From Methylobacterium sp. CB376 (lineage in GTDB: Bacteria; Pseudomonadota; Alphaproteobacteria; Rhizobiales; Beijerinckiaceae): DNA of 64,000 nucleotides. Positions 41,602-50,651 of the stretch are shown in pieces. Below the pieces are notes generated by a model. The model was not told where the DNA came from. It worked only from the letters and a program-made list of their open reading frames with translations, and did no database searches. The stretch spans positions 6,202,501 through 6,266,500 of the forward strand of contig NZ_CP121648.1 in assembly GCF_029714205.1 (NCBI RefSeq). The letters run 5' to 3'. Each line of letters opens with the position of its first letter. The first letter of the stretch is position 1. A program made the translations under genes and the position numbers.

Positions 41602-42803
41602 CGCTCACGTCCCTCGTCCTTGGCGCCCTGCGCTCGCCGCTGCCACCGCACGAAGTCGCGGAACAGCGCCTCGCGGTCCTCCGCGGCGGCGTCCGCCCGA
41701 CCCCTCGCGTCGAGAAACCTGTTGAACGAGGCCCGGCTCTCGGCGTCGGGGCCGGCGGCCTCGCTCGGCCTGTTCCTGTCGAGCCATTGCTGGGCCGCCT
41801 TGAACCGCGTCCACCCGGGAATCTCCGCCGCGAGATTGACCTCGGCCCATTTCGGATGACGCGCCGGCTGCTGGAACGCCGCGATCTTGGAGAAGAACGC
41901 CTCGGTGAACCGCGCGATCTTCTGGTACCGGTCGCTCTTCTCCGGCCAGTTGTAGGCGGCGAGGATCGAGCTGACCGTGACCGTCTTGACCGGCCCGCCG
42001 GGAACGAGGTTCGGGTAATCCTCGTGCGTGAACTCGCCCGGGAGGTAGAGTTCCGCGATCTTCTGGTCGAACGGGACCTCCAGCAGGTGGAACCGGTTCG
42101 CGGCGTCGAGCTTCGCGACGGCCGGGATGGGCTTGCCGGACATCTGGAACGTCGCCGCGATCTCGCCGCTCTTCAGCATCTCGTAGGAGGTCAGCTGGTC
42201 GTAGTTGGTCGCCACCACCGGAATGCCGAGCAGCTCGAAGATCAGGCGGCCCGTATAGTTGGCGCCGCTGCCCTGAAGGTCGAAGTTCACCGTCTTGCCG
42301 GCGAGCTGACGGATGTTGGTGATGTCCGGCCCGGCGATGAGGTGGGCCTCGTCGGTGAACAGGCGCGCGATGTAGGTCAGCGACTTGGCCGCGCCGCCGA
42401 GTTGCGCATCCCGGCGAAGGGCCTCCAGGCCGTCCGAGCGCACGATCCCGAGGTCGATCCCCCGGAGCATGAGGATGTCGCGAAGGTTCTGGTCCGCCCC
42501 CTTGCCGATGACCGGGAGGATGCGCAGCGCGTCGCCGTCGTCGAGGACGAACGAGAGGTCGTTCGCGATCTGGATGAAGGTCCCGGACACGGTGCCGGAG
42601 ATGACCGTGACGACGCCGGAATTGGCGCGCTCGCTGCGGGCGGCGAAGCTCTCCGCCGGCCGCCCCTTCCGGCCGGACGGGGCCTCGGCCCGGCCACTCG
42701 GCACGGCCGCGATGAGCGCGGCCACGGCCACCACGACGGACACGATCGCGCGCCGAGCTCGACTGTACGAGGAGGGTTGCCGGCCCATGAGAGGAAACGT
42801 CAC
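41598..42803 (-). CDS. TAXI-family TRAP-type solute-binding protein
   Basis: A 401-aa periplasmic protein. The N-terminus has a Sec signal (RRAIVSVVVAVAALIAAVPSGRAEA). VVTVISGTVSGTFIQIANDLSFVLDDGDALRILPVIGKGADQNLRDILMLRGIDLGIVRSD is the TAXI (NMT1-like) domain start, and KTVNFDLQGSGANYTGRLIFELLGI continues it. TAXI proteins bind glutamate, C4-dicarboxylates or similar for TRAP transporters, but no TRAP permease is encoded here. The C-terminal about 100 residues after TRFKAAQQWLDRN are extra and hydrophilic. MGRQPSSYSRARRA at 42788 is an alternative start. Coupled to the Sel1-like gene. The upstream 42804-43091 holds no supported gene but a less GC-rich promoter-like stretch at 42790-42900. 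Confidence 0.85.
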   Translation of the reverse strand: MTFPLMGRQPSSYSRARRAIVSVVVAVAALIAAVPSGRAEAPSGRKGRPAESFAARSERANSGVVTVISGTVSGTFIQIANDLSFVLDDGDALRILPVIGKGADQNLRDILMLRGIDLGIVRSDGLEALRRDAQLGGAAKSLTYIARLFTDEAHLIAGPDITNIRQLAGKTVNFDLQGSGANYTGRLIFELLGIPVVATNYDQLTSYEMLKSGEIAATFQMSGKPIPAVAKLDAANRFHLLEVPFDQKIAELYLPGEFTHEDYPNLVPGGPVKTVTVSSILAAYNWPEKSDRYQKIARFTEAFFSKIAAFQQPARHPKWAEVNLAAEIPGWTRFKAAQQWLDRNRPSEAAGPDAESRASFNRFLDARGRADAAAEDREALFRDFVRWQRRAQGAKDEGRER

Positions 42804-43091
42804 ACGTTAATGAGTGACGCCGTTTTGCACTGAGGACTGAGGCCTTTCTAGGGCTGGAAGTAGGCCGAAGATGAGGGCGTGCGCTCAGTATTGAAGAATA
42901 CAGGAGGAACGGCTCCGCTCGAAAGCTTGACCGTGGGACGCCGCAACCCGCGCGGCGCCCGGCGGGGCGGCGGCCCGTCCGGAGGCCGGGGCCGCTCGGG
43001 CGCCGTCCGCCGGCACGGACGTGTCCGGGCGACCGGCTGGGGCGACCCGGCGGCCGGCTCCCACCCGAGGAGCCGGCCGGAGCGGGGCCTG

Positions 43092-43469
43092 CTACCAATC
43101 GGCCGGATCGTCGGCGGGGCCGAATCCGACCGGGCCCGGCCCGAACCGGCGCGGCCCGTAGGCGCCGTACCGCTCCACGACCACCTCGTCGACGACGGGC
43201 CGCGGCCTGTACACAACGGGACGCTCCACCACGACCTCGCGCAGGACGGGGCGCGGGCGGATCACCGGGCGCTCGACCACGACCTCGCGCACCACCCGCG
43301 GCGGCGGCGCGATCACCCGCCTCTCCACGATGGTGCGGCGCGTCACCACCGTCCGGGGGACGTCGAACGCGTCGTAGCCGTCTCCCATGGCCCGGGCGGA
43401 GGAGGAGCCCAGCAGGGCTCCGGCGCCGAGCGCGAGAGCCCCGAGGCTCGTCAGAACAAGCGTCTTCAT
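43092..43469 (-). CDS. Small exported protein with Val/Arg/Pro-rich repeats
   Basis: A 125-aa product with a Sec signal peptide (MKTLVLTSLGALALGAGALLGSSSARA). The mature part has three imperfect repeats centred on REVVVERPV, REVVVERPV and DEVVVERYG, separated by Pro/Arg-rich spacers, and ends with a Gly/Pro-rich tail. No domain is recognised; proteins of this type are common small envelope proteins in Methylobacterium relatives. GGGAG 7 nt before 43469 supports that start over the GTG at 43475. Confidence 0.7.
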   Translation of the reverse strand: MKTLVLTSLGALALGAGALLGSSSARAMGDGYDAFDVPRTVVTRRTIVERRVIAPPPRVVREVVVERPVIRPRPVLREVVVERPVVYRPRPVVDEVVVERYGAYGPRRFGPGPVGFGPADDPADW

Positions 43470-43898
43470 ACTCACACTCCCTCACACGCGAGGGCAGCCA
43501 CCCAGTGCGGCTGCGCGGGAGGTAACGCCGAGAGGCGGGGTTTGGCCGAACCCGCGGCGTTCGCGCGCGCGGCGCCTGGGAGCGGCCGCGATGGTCGCGG
43601 ACGGGACCGGCGCCCTGCCGGTGCCCCGGGCCGAACGCGGCGCCGCGCTCGGCACCTCGACGGTTCACGTCACCCGCAGGCTCCCGGAACTCCGGCTCCA
43701 GGAACTCCGGCTCCAGGAACTCCGGCTCCAGGAACTCGGCTCCAGGAACTCGGCTCCAGGAACTCGGCTCCAGGAACTCGGCTCCAGGACCTCCGGGGGG
43801 AGGGACCGATCACGCCGTGCGCCGGCCTTCCGCCGGCCGATGCGGGAACACCCCGAATCGGCGCGAGTTTGGAAGGCGCCATCGACGGAGCGCGACTC
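43470..43898. other. Divergent intergenic region with minisatellite
   Basis: 429 nt between the small exported protein and the hemerythrin-like gene. No gene is supported. The main feature is the tandem array at 43686-43786 described separately; GGAG 8 nt before 43899 is the ribosome-binding site of the next gene. Confidence 0.6.
43686..43786. repeat. Minisatellite: 3 x 15 bp + 4 x 14 bp
   Basis: Three copies of GGAACTCCGGCTCCA (43686-43730) are followed by four copies of GGAACTCGGCTCCA (43731-43786), then a degenerate GGACCTCCGG. The 14-bp form is the 15-bp form minus one C, so two variants expanded separately. Located 112 nt before the hemerythrin-like start. Confidence 0.95.
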
Positions 43899-44678
43899 AT
43901 GGACATCTGGCAACTGACCGCACGCGATCACGCCAACATCACCGCGCTCGTCCGCGAGATCCCCTACGCGCTGAACGGACCGGGCGTGGTGCGCAGCCGC
44001 GAGCGGCTGCTGGCCGACCTCATGGACGAGCTGGAGGGCCACGCGGAGGCCCTCGAGGCGAGCCTGTTCGACGCGCTCGGCGCGCATGGCCGGGCCGGCG
44101 GGCTGCTCGACGACTTGCGGCGGGAGCGCGGGCAGGTGATGCGGCAGCTCGATCAGCTGGCCCGCCGCCACCGCCGCGGCAGCGAGGGCTGGCTCAGCAC
44201 CTTCGAGGACGTGACCTACCTGGTGGACCAGCACCTCTACCGGCACACCCACGAGCTGCTGCCCCTGGCGCGCGAAACCCTCTCGCCCGCGGAGGTGCAG
44301 GAGGTCACCCGGACCTTCGCGCGCGCGAAGATGCGCGGCCTGCGGCAGGGAGCGCGGCGGCGTCCCCCGCTGGCGCCGTCGAGCGGCCTGTTCGGCCCGC
44401 TCGCGCTCGGGCTCGCCGCCGCGGCCGTGGCCGCAATGATGTGGCGGTCCGGCATCCTGCGGGGCGGACCGGGCGGTGCCCCCCGGCGCGGGCGGCCGGA
44501 CCGGCCGGAGGGGATCAGCCGGGGCAAGTCGCGCGCCGACCTGGCCGCCGCCGCCGCGCCCGGCAACCGCGTCCCCGGGGAGGATCTCCGGAACCGGCAG
44601 GACCGCCTCCTGGACGAGGCCCTGGAGGAGACCTTCCCGAGCAGCGACCCGATCTCCCCGCACCAGATCACGCGGTAG
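43899..44678 (+). CDS. Hemerythrin-like membrane-anchored protein
   Basis: A 259-aa protein. MDIWQLTARDHANITALVREIPYAL gives the first histidine, LMDELEGHAEALEASLFDAL the H-x3-E type segment, and YLVDQHLYRHTHELLPLARE the last, a pattern like HHE hemerythrin domains (residues 1-145). A single hydrophobic segment (LFGPLALGLAAAAVAAMMWRSGIL, about 163-186) follows and then a basic, disordered tail that ends DEALEETFPSSDPISPH, a motif found in many small alphaproteobacterial proteins. An iron-dependent O2/NO or oxidative-stress role is plausible. RBS GGAG is 8 nt before the ATG at 43899. Confidence 0.72.
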   Translation: MDIWQLTARDHANITALVREIPYALNGPGVVRSRERLLADLMDELEGHAEALEASLFDALGAHGRAGGLLDDLRRERGQVMRQLDQLARRHRRGSEGWLSTFEDVTYLVDQHLYRHTHELLPLARETLSPAEVQEVTRTFARAKMRGLRQGARRRPPLAPSSGLFGPLALGLAAAAVAAMMWRSGILRGGPGGAPRRGRPDRPEGISRGKSRADLAAAAAPGNRVPGEDLRNRQDRLLDEALEETFPSSDPISPHQITR

Positions 44679-44790
44679 CGGGACGGCGGCCGGGGCCGCC
44701 GCGGCCGCGCCCCGACGCCGCAGGACGGCCCGCCGCGATCCGGCCCCCTCGCGGCGCGTTGTCGTCCGCCGCACCGGCGCGGCGGACGGG

Positions 44791-45232
44791 CATGGAGCAG
44801 GGCGTAGCGACCGCGGTGCTGTGCATGGTGGCGGGGCGGGGTGGCCGCGCAGTGCCTCGCGGCCCGCCTGCGCGTCCCGGCCACCATGATGCTGCTGGCG
44901 CTCGGCGTCCTGGTCGGCCCCGTGCTCGGCCTGCTGCGCCCCTGCGCCGCTCTCGGGCCGAGCCTGCGTCCCCTGGTCGGGCTGGCGGTGGCGATCGTGG
45001 TGTTCGAGGGCGGCCTCGCCCTCGATGTCCGCGAGCTGCGCGCCGCCAGGGAGAGGGGCCGGCTCAGGACGGGACCTGCCTCCTCGTGATCCGGGCGGAC
45101 GGCTCCCTCGACCTTCCCTCGCCCGACCGCGCCCTCGACGCGCCCGGGGAGGGCGCCCGGCCGGTCCTGCTCGCCCGGCCGCCGACCCGGGCGCGGACCC
45201 GTCCGGATCCGGCCGCGGCGGGCGCCGGCTGA
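44791..45232 (+). pseudogene. Remnant of a CPA1-type Na+/H+ antiporter (NhaP-like)
   Basis: Short in-frame pieces: an N-terminal MEQGVATAVLCMVAG at 44791, then, in another frame, the first helices of a CPA1 antiporter QCLAARLRVPATMMLLALGVLVGPVLGLLRP and GLAVAIVVFEGGLALDVRELR up to about 45056. After a junction a third frame reads TCLLVIRADGSLDLPSPDRAL, which looks like the C-terminal cytoplasmic tail of the same family. The whole central ion-translocating part is missing and at least two frame changes occur. Non-functional. Confidence 0.7.
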
Positions 45233-45478
45233 GCGGTTCGACCGCCGGGCTCCCGATGCCCGCCTCCACGCTCGATCAGCGCTGTTCGTCCGCCCGGCGC
45301 GCCCTGATCATAAGTTAATCAGCGAAACAGGACCTCGTCGCCGCGCAACGTCCCGCACAATCTGCTTAACACAGGTTGCTCCGGCGCGGTTGGATACAGA
45401 ACAAGATCTGGAACGTTTGGCGAAGCGATGGCTTGAAAGCGGCGCGCATTTGTCATGGACCGAGCGGGATTCGACGTG

Positions 45479-46637
45479 ATGCTTGAGGCATGGGGTGGGA
45501 TCGCGTGCGGCATCGGTCGCTTCGCGGACGCCTTCCGGGAGCCGCTCGCGCGGACCGGCCGGGAGCCGCTCGCGCGGACCGGCCGGGAGCCGCTCGCGCG
45601 GACCGGCCGCGGGAACCGGCGCGCGGACCGCGACGCGCTCGCGGCGCCGGGCATCGCGGCCCTTCGGGCCGCTTTCCCGCGGAAGGCCGTCGCGCCCGAC
45701 GATCCGGACCGCCGCGACGGGTCCCGGCACGATGACCGGCCGGCCCGCGGCACGAGGCCCGGCCGCGCCGCGGCCGGCCCTCCCGGGGCGGAGCCCGGAG
45801 ATCCGGCGCCGCCGCCCGAGGCGGCCCGCCTCGTCGTCCTCGGGCGGGCGGGAGCCTACGGGGGCCATCGCGCGGCTCTGCGAGGCCCGTGGCCTGTCCG
45901 CGGCCGTGGTGGATCCGGAGGCGCTGCCGGACGACCTGGCCGCGCAGCCGGCCTGGGCCGTGATCGACCCGACCGGCCTTCCGCTCGCCGCCGCTGCCAA
46001 GCGCTATCCGGGCGGCTCGTTCCGCGCCGACATCCGCCGGGGCGAGCGGGTGGCCGGGCTCTGCGCCGGGGTGGGCGCGCGGCTCCTCGCCTTCTCCTCG
46101 GACCTCGTCTTCGACGGCCGCACCGGGAGCGCCGCCGTGGAGAGCGATCCGGTCCGGCCGTCGGGCGCCTACGGGGCCAGCGAGGCCGCGCGGGAGGCGG
46201 GCATCCTCGGCGCCCATCCGGGGGCGCTCGTGGCGCGCACCAGCGTGGTCTTCGGCCTCCCCGACGCCAGCGACGAGGCCGGCCTGCTCCTCGCCGGCCT
46301 CGGGTCCGGCAGCCTCCGGCGCTTCCTGCGGCCCGAGATCGTCTCGCCCACCTACCTGCCGGACCTGGTCCACGCCGCCCTCGGCCTGCTCGCCGCGGGC
46401 GAGGCGGGCCTCTGGCACCTCGTCAACGCGGGCGAGACGACCTGGGCGGGCTTCGCGACGCGGCTGACCCTGGCCGCCGGCCTGCCCCGCCCCGCTCCGG
46501 GCTTCCGCGCACCGGCCGACCACCGCAACACCGCTCTGGCGAGCGAGCGCGGGCGGCCGCTGCCGCCCCTCGCCGGCGCCGTCGCGCGCTACGCGGCGGA
46601 GAGGCGGCGCGCGCCCGCGCGGCTCGCGGCGGAGTGA
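45479..46637 (+). pseudogene. Decayed GH1-RmlD fusion (glycoside hydrolase + sugar-nucleotide reductase)
   Basis: MLEAWGGIACGIGRFADAF and GIAALRAAFPRKAVAPDDPDRRD match the N-terminus of the GH1-like domain found fused to RmlD domains (family pattern WGGVECT...ALRYPVLWE). About 250-350 residues of that domain are then missing. The second part begins AARLVVLGRAGAYGG, a Rossmann glycine motif, and continues in the next frame as AIARLCEARGLSAAVVDPEAL, with LLAFSSDLVFDGRTG, SEAAREAGILGAHPGALVARTSVVFG, SPTYLPDLVHAALGLLAAGEAGLWHLVNAG typical of dTDP-4-dehydrorhamnose-reductase-like proteins. The frame change falls in a G5 run at 45856-45860. A 24-bp tandem repeat adds REPLARTG three times near the N-terminus. 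45233-45454 is an AT-richer upstream region without a gene. Confidence 0.78.
45536..45607. repeat. 24-bp tandem repeat, 3 copies
   Basis: Three identical CGGGAGCCGCTCGCGCGGAC-CGGC units at 45536-45559, 45560-45583 and 45584-45607 encode REPLARTG repeated in the GH1 remnant. Unit length keeps the frame. Confidence 0.95.
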
Positions 46638-46747
46638 GCCGCACCCGGGACGCGGGAGCGGCGGCGAACCGGATCGGGCGGGACGGGTTCGTCCCGCGGC
46701 GGAGCCGGGGCCGGCGGGGGCCGCTTCACCCCCGCCGGCCCGCCGGC

Positions 46748-47098
46748 TCACCGCGTCGGGGCCTTGCCGCCCCGGTCGGCGGCCGGCTTGTCCCGGAGGC
46801 TGCCGGTGGCCAGGTCCTCGCCCGCGGGATGCAGCAGGCCGTCCTGCCGGATCACCCAGCGGTCACCGGTCTCGGCGGCGCTGTCGTAGCCGGCCGTGCG
46901 GGTGCGCAGGCTGCAGCCGTCCGGACAATCGACCCGCAGGGAGGCGCCGGGCGCGATCGTCGCGTCCTTCTCCTCCGCGCCGCGGTCGATGGTGAGCGTG
47001 TGCTCCCGCTTGTCCTGATTGGTCACGGTGATGGCCAGGGCGGGGCTGACCGACAGGACGAGGAGGCCGAGAACCGGGGCAACAGATCGGATCGACAT
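46748..47098 (-). CDS. Small exported protein of unknown function
   Basis: A 116-aa product with a Sec signal peptide MSIRSVAPVLGLLVLSVSPALA and mature start ITVTNQDKREHTLTID. The mature part looks like a small beta sandwich: TLTIDRGAEEKDATIAPGASLRVDCPDGCSLRTR, with two cysteines five residues apart. It resembles cupredoxin-fold or copper-tolerance-type small proteins in pattern, but the cupredoxin copper ligands are not apparent. Function unknown. The start at 47098 is chosen for the signal peptide. Confidence 0.65.
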   Translation of the reverse strand: MSIRSVAPVLGLLVLSVSPALAITVTNQDKREHTLTIDRGAEEKDATIAPGASLRVDCPDGCSLRTRTAGYDSAAETGDRWVIRQDGLLHPAGEDLATGSLRDKPAADRGGKAPTR

Positions 47099-47278
47099 GG
47101 GACTTTGCTCCTGAACCCGAGAGATCATCAGCGACGCGCGCCGGGCCGCCAATCCGCATCCCGATCCGGTGCAGAAGCATCGCGGCGCCCGCACGCGTCG
47201 ATCTGATGTCTAAACTTACGAGTTCAAGCAAGATTACGGCGATTTAATATTATTGTACTTCACGTATTTCGATGAACT

Positions 47279-47467
47279 TTAATCCTGGAACGCGCGAATG
47301 GTGAGAATGAACACTTCGTGTCCCGCCCGCGCGGCCGGATCGACGCCGATCCGCGAGATCTGCCCGTCGAGGAGCGCGATGTCCTGCGTGCAGGGTCCGG
47401 CCAGGGCGGGGCCGGCCAGCACCGCGACGGACAGGTCGGCGGCGATTCCGATCGAGATGGTCCTCAT
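47279..47467 (-). CDS. Small exported protein with GPCTQDI motif
   Basis: A 62-aa product: signal peptide MRTISIGIAADLSVAVLAGPALA, then GPCTQDIALLDGQISRIGVDPAARAGHEVFILTIRAFQD. The GPCT..I..L..QI start is typical of short exported proteins in Methylobacteriaceae whose longer members have a helical repeat; this one ends early and may be truncated. Function unknown. The region 47099-47278 between the two small genes is AT-rich (around 47205-47280) and probably carries a promoter. Confidence 0.5.
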   Translation of the reverse strand: MRTISIGIAADLSVAVLAGPALAGPCTQDIALLDGQISRIGVDPAARAGHEVFILTIRAFQD

Positions 47468-47724
47468 GGTGTGGGTCTCCCGGGTGGTCTGCCGGACCGC
47501 GCGGGACCGGTCGCGCCCGACGCGGGGCTGATCCTGAGGGGAGGCCGCCCGGGACGGCCGCCGGTCGGGAGATGCGGCGACCCTGTCCGTGGCCTCCCGG
47601 ACGGGGCCGGGAGGCGCGGGGCCGCGCGGCGAACCCCGCGGGAGCATCCCGGGCGCGGCGACGTTGCCGCCATGACGGGGGCGGCGGCCCCGCTCTCCCG
47701 GCGCGACGCGTGGATGAGGCGCGC

Positions 47725-49827
47725 ATGCTCGACCCCGAGACACCGGCATGCACGACCGCCCCGCCCCGGCCCGTCGCGCGCGGTCCGCTGATCTCGCTCC
47801 TCCTCGCCACCACGATCCCGATCGTCCTGTTCGGGGCCGGGGCCGCCTACCTGGCCGCCACCCAGACCCGGGCCGGGGTCCGGCGGGCCGCCGCCGAGAC
47901 CGTGACGCAGGTGGCCGAGCGGGTGACGAGCGCGGTCGGCGAGGAACTCGCGGTGCTGACGACGCTCGCCCTGTCGCCGGCGCTCGACGCGCCGAACCTC
48001 GCCGCCTTCTACGACGAGGCGCAGCGCATCACCCGCGCGCGCCCGCTCTGGGAGACGGTCTCGCTCGTCGGCGCGGATGGCCGGCAGATCCTCAACCTGC
48101 TGCGCCCGCTCGGCAGCGCGCTCGGGCCGGCGGCCGACCTGCCGACGATCGAGGCGGTGCGGCGCACGCGCGCGCCCGCGATCGGGGGCGTCGGGCCCGT
48201 CGGACCGATCAGCGGCAAGCGCCTCGTCTCCGTCTGCGCGCCCGTCGCGCGGGATCAGGCGCTGCGCGACGTGCTCTGCGTCGGGCTCAGCCCCGAGGGC
48301 ATCCGCGCCATCCTGGCCCAGGCCGGCGCGCCGGCGGGGTGGATCGGCACCATCGTCGACCGGGAGGGGCGGCTCATCGCCCGCAGCGTGCCGGGCGACG
48401 AGCGGGTCGGCCGGCCCCCGGACGCGGCGATGCGGGAGGCGGTGGCGCGCGCCCCGCAGGGCCTCTACCGCAGCGAGGCGCAGGACGGGGTCGAGGTCGA
48501 CACCGTCTACCAGACGCTCGCCGGGACCGGCGGCTGGTCGGTCCACTTCGCGATCCCGAGCGACGCCCTCGACCAGCCGGTCGCCCGGTCGCTGATCCTG
48601 CTGGTGGCCGGCCTCGCGGCCGCCCTGGCCCTGGCGGTGGGCCTCGCGGTCCGGACCGGCCGCGAGATCGCGGAGCGGCGGCGGGGCGAGCAGCTTCGCG
48701 CCGCGCTGGCGCTCGCGACGAGCGAGGAGCGGGCCGCGGTCGCGATCGCCGCCGCGGAGCTCGGGACCTGGCGCTGGGACCGGGGCGGCGGCCGCATCGT
48801 CGGCTCCGCCCGGACGCGCGACCTCCTCGGCCTGCCCGCGACGGCGGCGGCGCCGGACGCCTTCGGGTGGCCCGACCGGGCCGTCCTCGCCGTCGTCGCG
48901 CCGGAGGACCGCGACCGCCTGGTCGCGGCGGTCGAGGAGGCCCTGCGCCGGGGCGCGGGGCTCGACATCGAGTTCCGGGTGACCCCGGCCGGGCAGCAGG
49001 CGCGCTGGCGGCGCCTGATGGGCCGCGAGGAGCGCCCGGACCTGCCGCGGGCGGGAGGGGGCCGCGGAGAGGGCGCGGTGCTGCACGGCGTGATCGCCGA
49101 CATCGAGCCGCGCAAGCGCGCCGAGGCGGCGCATCACGACCTGCTGCGCCGCCTCGCCCAGGCCCAGGAGGACGAGCAGCGGCGCATCGCCCGCGAGCTG
49201 CACGACCAGGTCGGGCAGACGGTCACCGGCCTCTCCCTCGGCCTGAAGGGACTCGAGGATCTCCTCGCCCGCGGGCCGAGCCCGCCGCGGGCCCGCGACC
49301 AGGTCCGCTGGCTGCAGGGCCTCGCGGGCGAGATCGGGCGCGACATCCACCGCACCGCCTCCGACCTGCGCCCGAGCGCCCTCGACGATCTCGGCCTCGT
49401 CAACGCGCTCGCGGCGCTCGGCGCCGATTGGACCGCCCGCTACGGGCTCGGCGTTGACGTCCAGGCATTCGGGTTGTCCGCGCGCCTGCCGCTTGAGGTG
49501 GAGACCGCCATGTACCGCGTCGCGCAGGAGGCCCTCACGAACGTGCTCAAGCACGCCCGCGCGACCCATGTCAGCGTCGTGCTGGAGCGCCGCGGCGAGC
49601 GCCTCGGCGTGGTGATCGAGGATGATGGCACCGGCTTCGACCCGGAGGCCTGCGCCCCGCCGGCGGAGGGGCGGCCGCGGCGCCTCGGCCTTTCCAGCAT
49701 CCGCGAGCGCCTGAGCCTGATCGGCGGGACCCTGCGCGTCGAATCCGCGCCGGGCTCGGGCACGACCCTGTTCATCGACGTCCCCCTCGCACCGATGCCG
49801 GAGGCCCGATGGCCGAGATCCGCGTGA
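47725..49827 (+). CDS. NarX/LiaS-type sensor histidine kinase with dCACHE and PAS domains
   Basis: A 700-aa membrane kinase. TM1 is LISLLLATTIPIVLFGAGAAYLA (about 22-44); a periplasmic double-Cache-like sensor follows to about 285; TM2 is SLILLVAGLAAALALAVGLAV; a PAS-like domain lies at about 325-450. The HisKA_3 phosphorylation motif has H493 in RRIARELHDQVGQTVTGLSLGL; the HATPase domain contains VAQEALTNVLKHARATHV (N box), DDGTGFDP (G1) and GLSSIRERL (G2). This is the NarX/UhpB/LiaS kinase class. It overlaps the response regulator by 19 nt. The signal is not known; Cache domains usually bind small organic ligands. Confidence 0.92.
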   Translation: MLDPETPACTTAPPRPVARGPLISLLLATTIPIVLFGAGAAYLAATQTRAGVRRAAAETVTQVAERVTSAVGEELAVLTTLALSPALDAPNLAAFYDEAQRITRARPLWETVSLVGADGRQILNLLRPLGSALGPAADLPTIEAVRRTRAPAIGGVGPVGPISGKRLVSVCAPVARDQALRDVLCVGLSPEGIRAILAQAGAPAGWIGTIVDREGRLIARSVPGDERVGRPPDAAMREAVARAPQGLYRSEAQDGVEVDTVYQTLAGTGGWSVHFAIPSDALDQPVARSLILLVAGLAAALALAVGLAVRTGREIAERRRGEQLRAALALATSEERAAVAIAAAELGTWRWDRGGGRIVGSARTRDLLGLPATAAAPDAFGWPDRAVLAVVAPEDRDRLVAAVEEALRRGAGLDIEFRVTPAGQQARWRRLMGREERPDLPRAGGGRGEGAVLHGVIADIEPRKRAEAAHHDLLRRLAQAQEDEQRRIARELHDQVGQTVTGLSLGLKGLEDLLARGPSPPRARDQVRWLQGLAGEIGRDIHRTASDLRPSALDDLGLVNALAALGADWTARYGLGVDVQAFGLSARLPLEVETAMYRVAQEALTNVLKHARATHVSVVLERRGERLGVVIEDDGTGFDPEACAPPAEGRPRRLGLSSIRERLSLIGGTLRVESAPGSGTTLFIDVPLAPMPEARWPRSA

Positions 49828-50471
49828 CCCTGGCCGACGACCACCCGATCGTGGTCACCGGCATCAAGGCGCTGCTGGCGAGCGCGCCGGACCTGCACCT
49901 CGTGGGCGAGGCCGCCACCGGCTCGCAGGCGCTCGAGGTCATCTGCGCGACCGAGCCGGACGTCGCGATCATCGACATGTCGCTGCCGGACCTCAACGGA
50001 CTCGAGCTCGCGCGCCGCCTCGCCGAGCGATGCCCGCAGGTGAAGCTCCTGGCCCTGACCGTGCACGAGAGCCGGGCCTACGTGCAGCCGATGCTGCAGG
50101 CCGGGGCGCGCGGCTACCTCCTCAAGCGCTCGGCCGCCGACGAGCTGCTGCGGGCGATCCGGGCGGTGGCGGCGGGCGGGCTCTACCTCGACCCGGCCGT
50201 GGCCGACAAGGCGCTCCCCGGGGCGCCCGCCGCCCGGTCCGCGGAACCCGGCGGCGCGGATCTCAGCCCGCGGGAGACGGAGGTGCTCCGGCACACGGCC
50301 CAGGGCTTCAGCAACAAGGAGATCGCGCTGCGGCTCGACGTCAGCGTCAAGACCGTCGAGACCTACAAGGCGCGCGCGGCCGAGAAGCTGCACCTGCGCA
50401 CGCGCGCCGACATCGTGCGCTTCGGCGCGGCCCGCGGCTGGCTCGATCCGCTGCGCGAGACCCCGCCGTGA
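49809..50471 (+). CDS. NarL/FixJ-family response regulator
   Basis: A 220-aa regulator partnered with the preceding kinase. The receiver domain has the acidic pair D10-D11, phospho-acceptor D56 (VAIIDMSLPD) and the conserved Lys in YLLKRSAADELL. The LuxR-type helix-turn-helix is LSPRETEVLRHTAQGFSNKEIALRLDVSVKTVETYKARAAEKLHLRTRADIVRFG near the C-terminus. Overlap with the kinase supports a bicistronic two-component system. Targets unknown. 50472-50651 holds only the two direct GGGCGCCCC blocks. Confidence 0.95.
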   Translation: MAEIRVTLADDHPIVVTGIKALLASAPDLHLVGEAATGSQALEVICATEPDVAIIDMSLPDLNGLELARRLAERCPQVKLLALTVHESRAYVQPMLQAGARGYLLKRSAADELLRAIRAVAAGGLYLDPAVADKALPGAPAARSAEPGGADLSPRETEVLRHTAQGFSNKEIALRLDVSVKTVETYKARAAEKLHLRTRADIVRFGAARGWLDPLRETPP

Positions 50472-50651
50472 CCGGCCCCGCCCTCACGGATCCGCGCGGG
50501 AGAGCGGGATGGCGGGGCCGGTCGCGCGGCGGGACGGGGCGATCCCGGCGCTGGTCCGGGGCAGGGGGCGCGGGCGCCCCGGGGAGAGCGGGCGCCCCGG
50601 CAGGATGCCGCGTCGCCCGCTCGGTTCTCCGGCCCGCCGCGGCGAGGGGGC

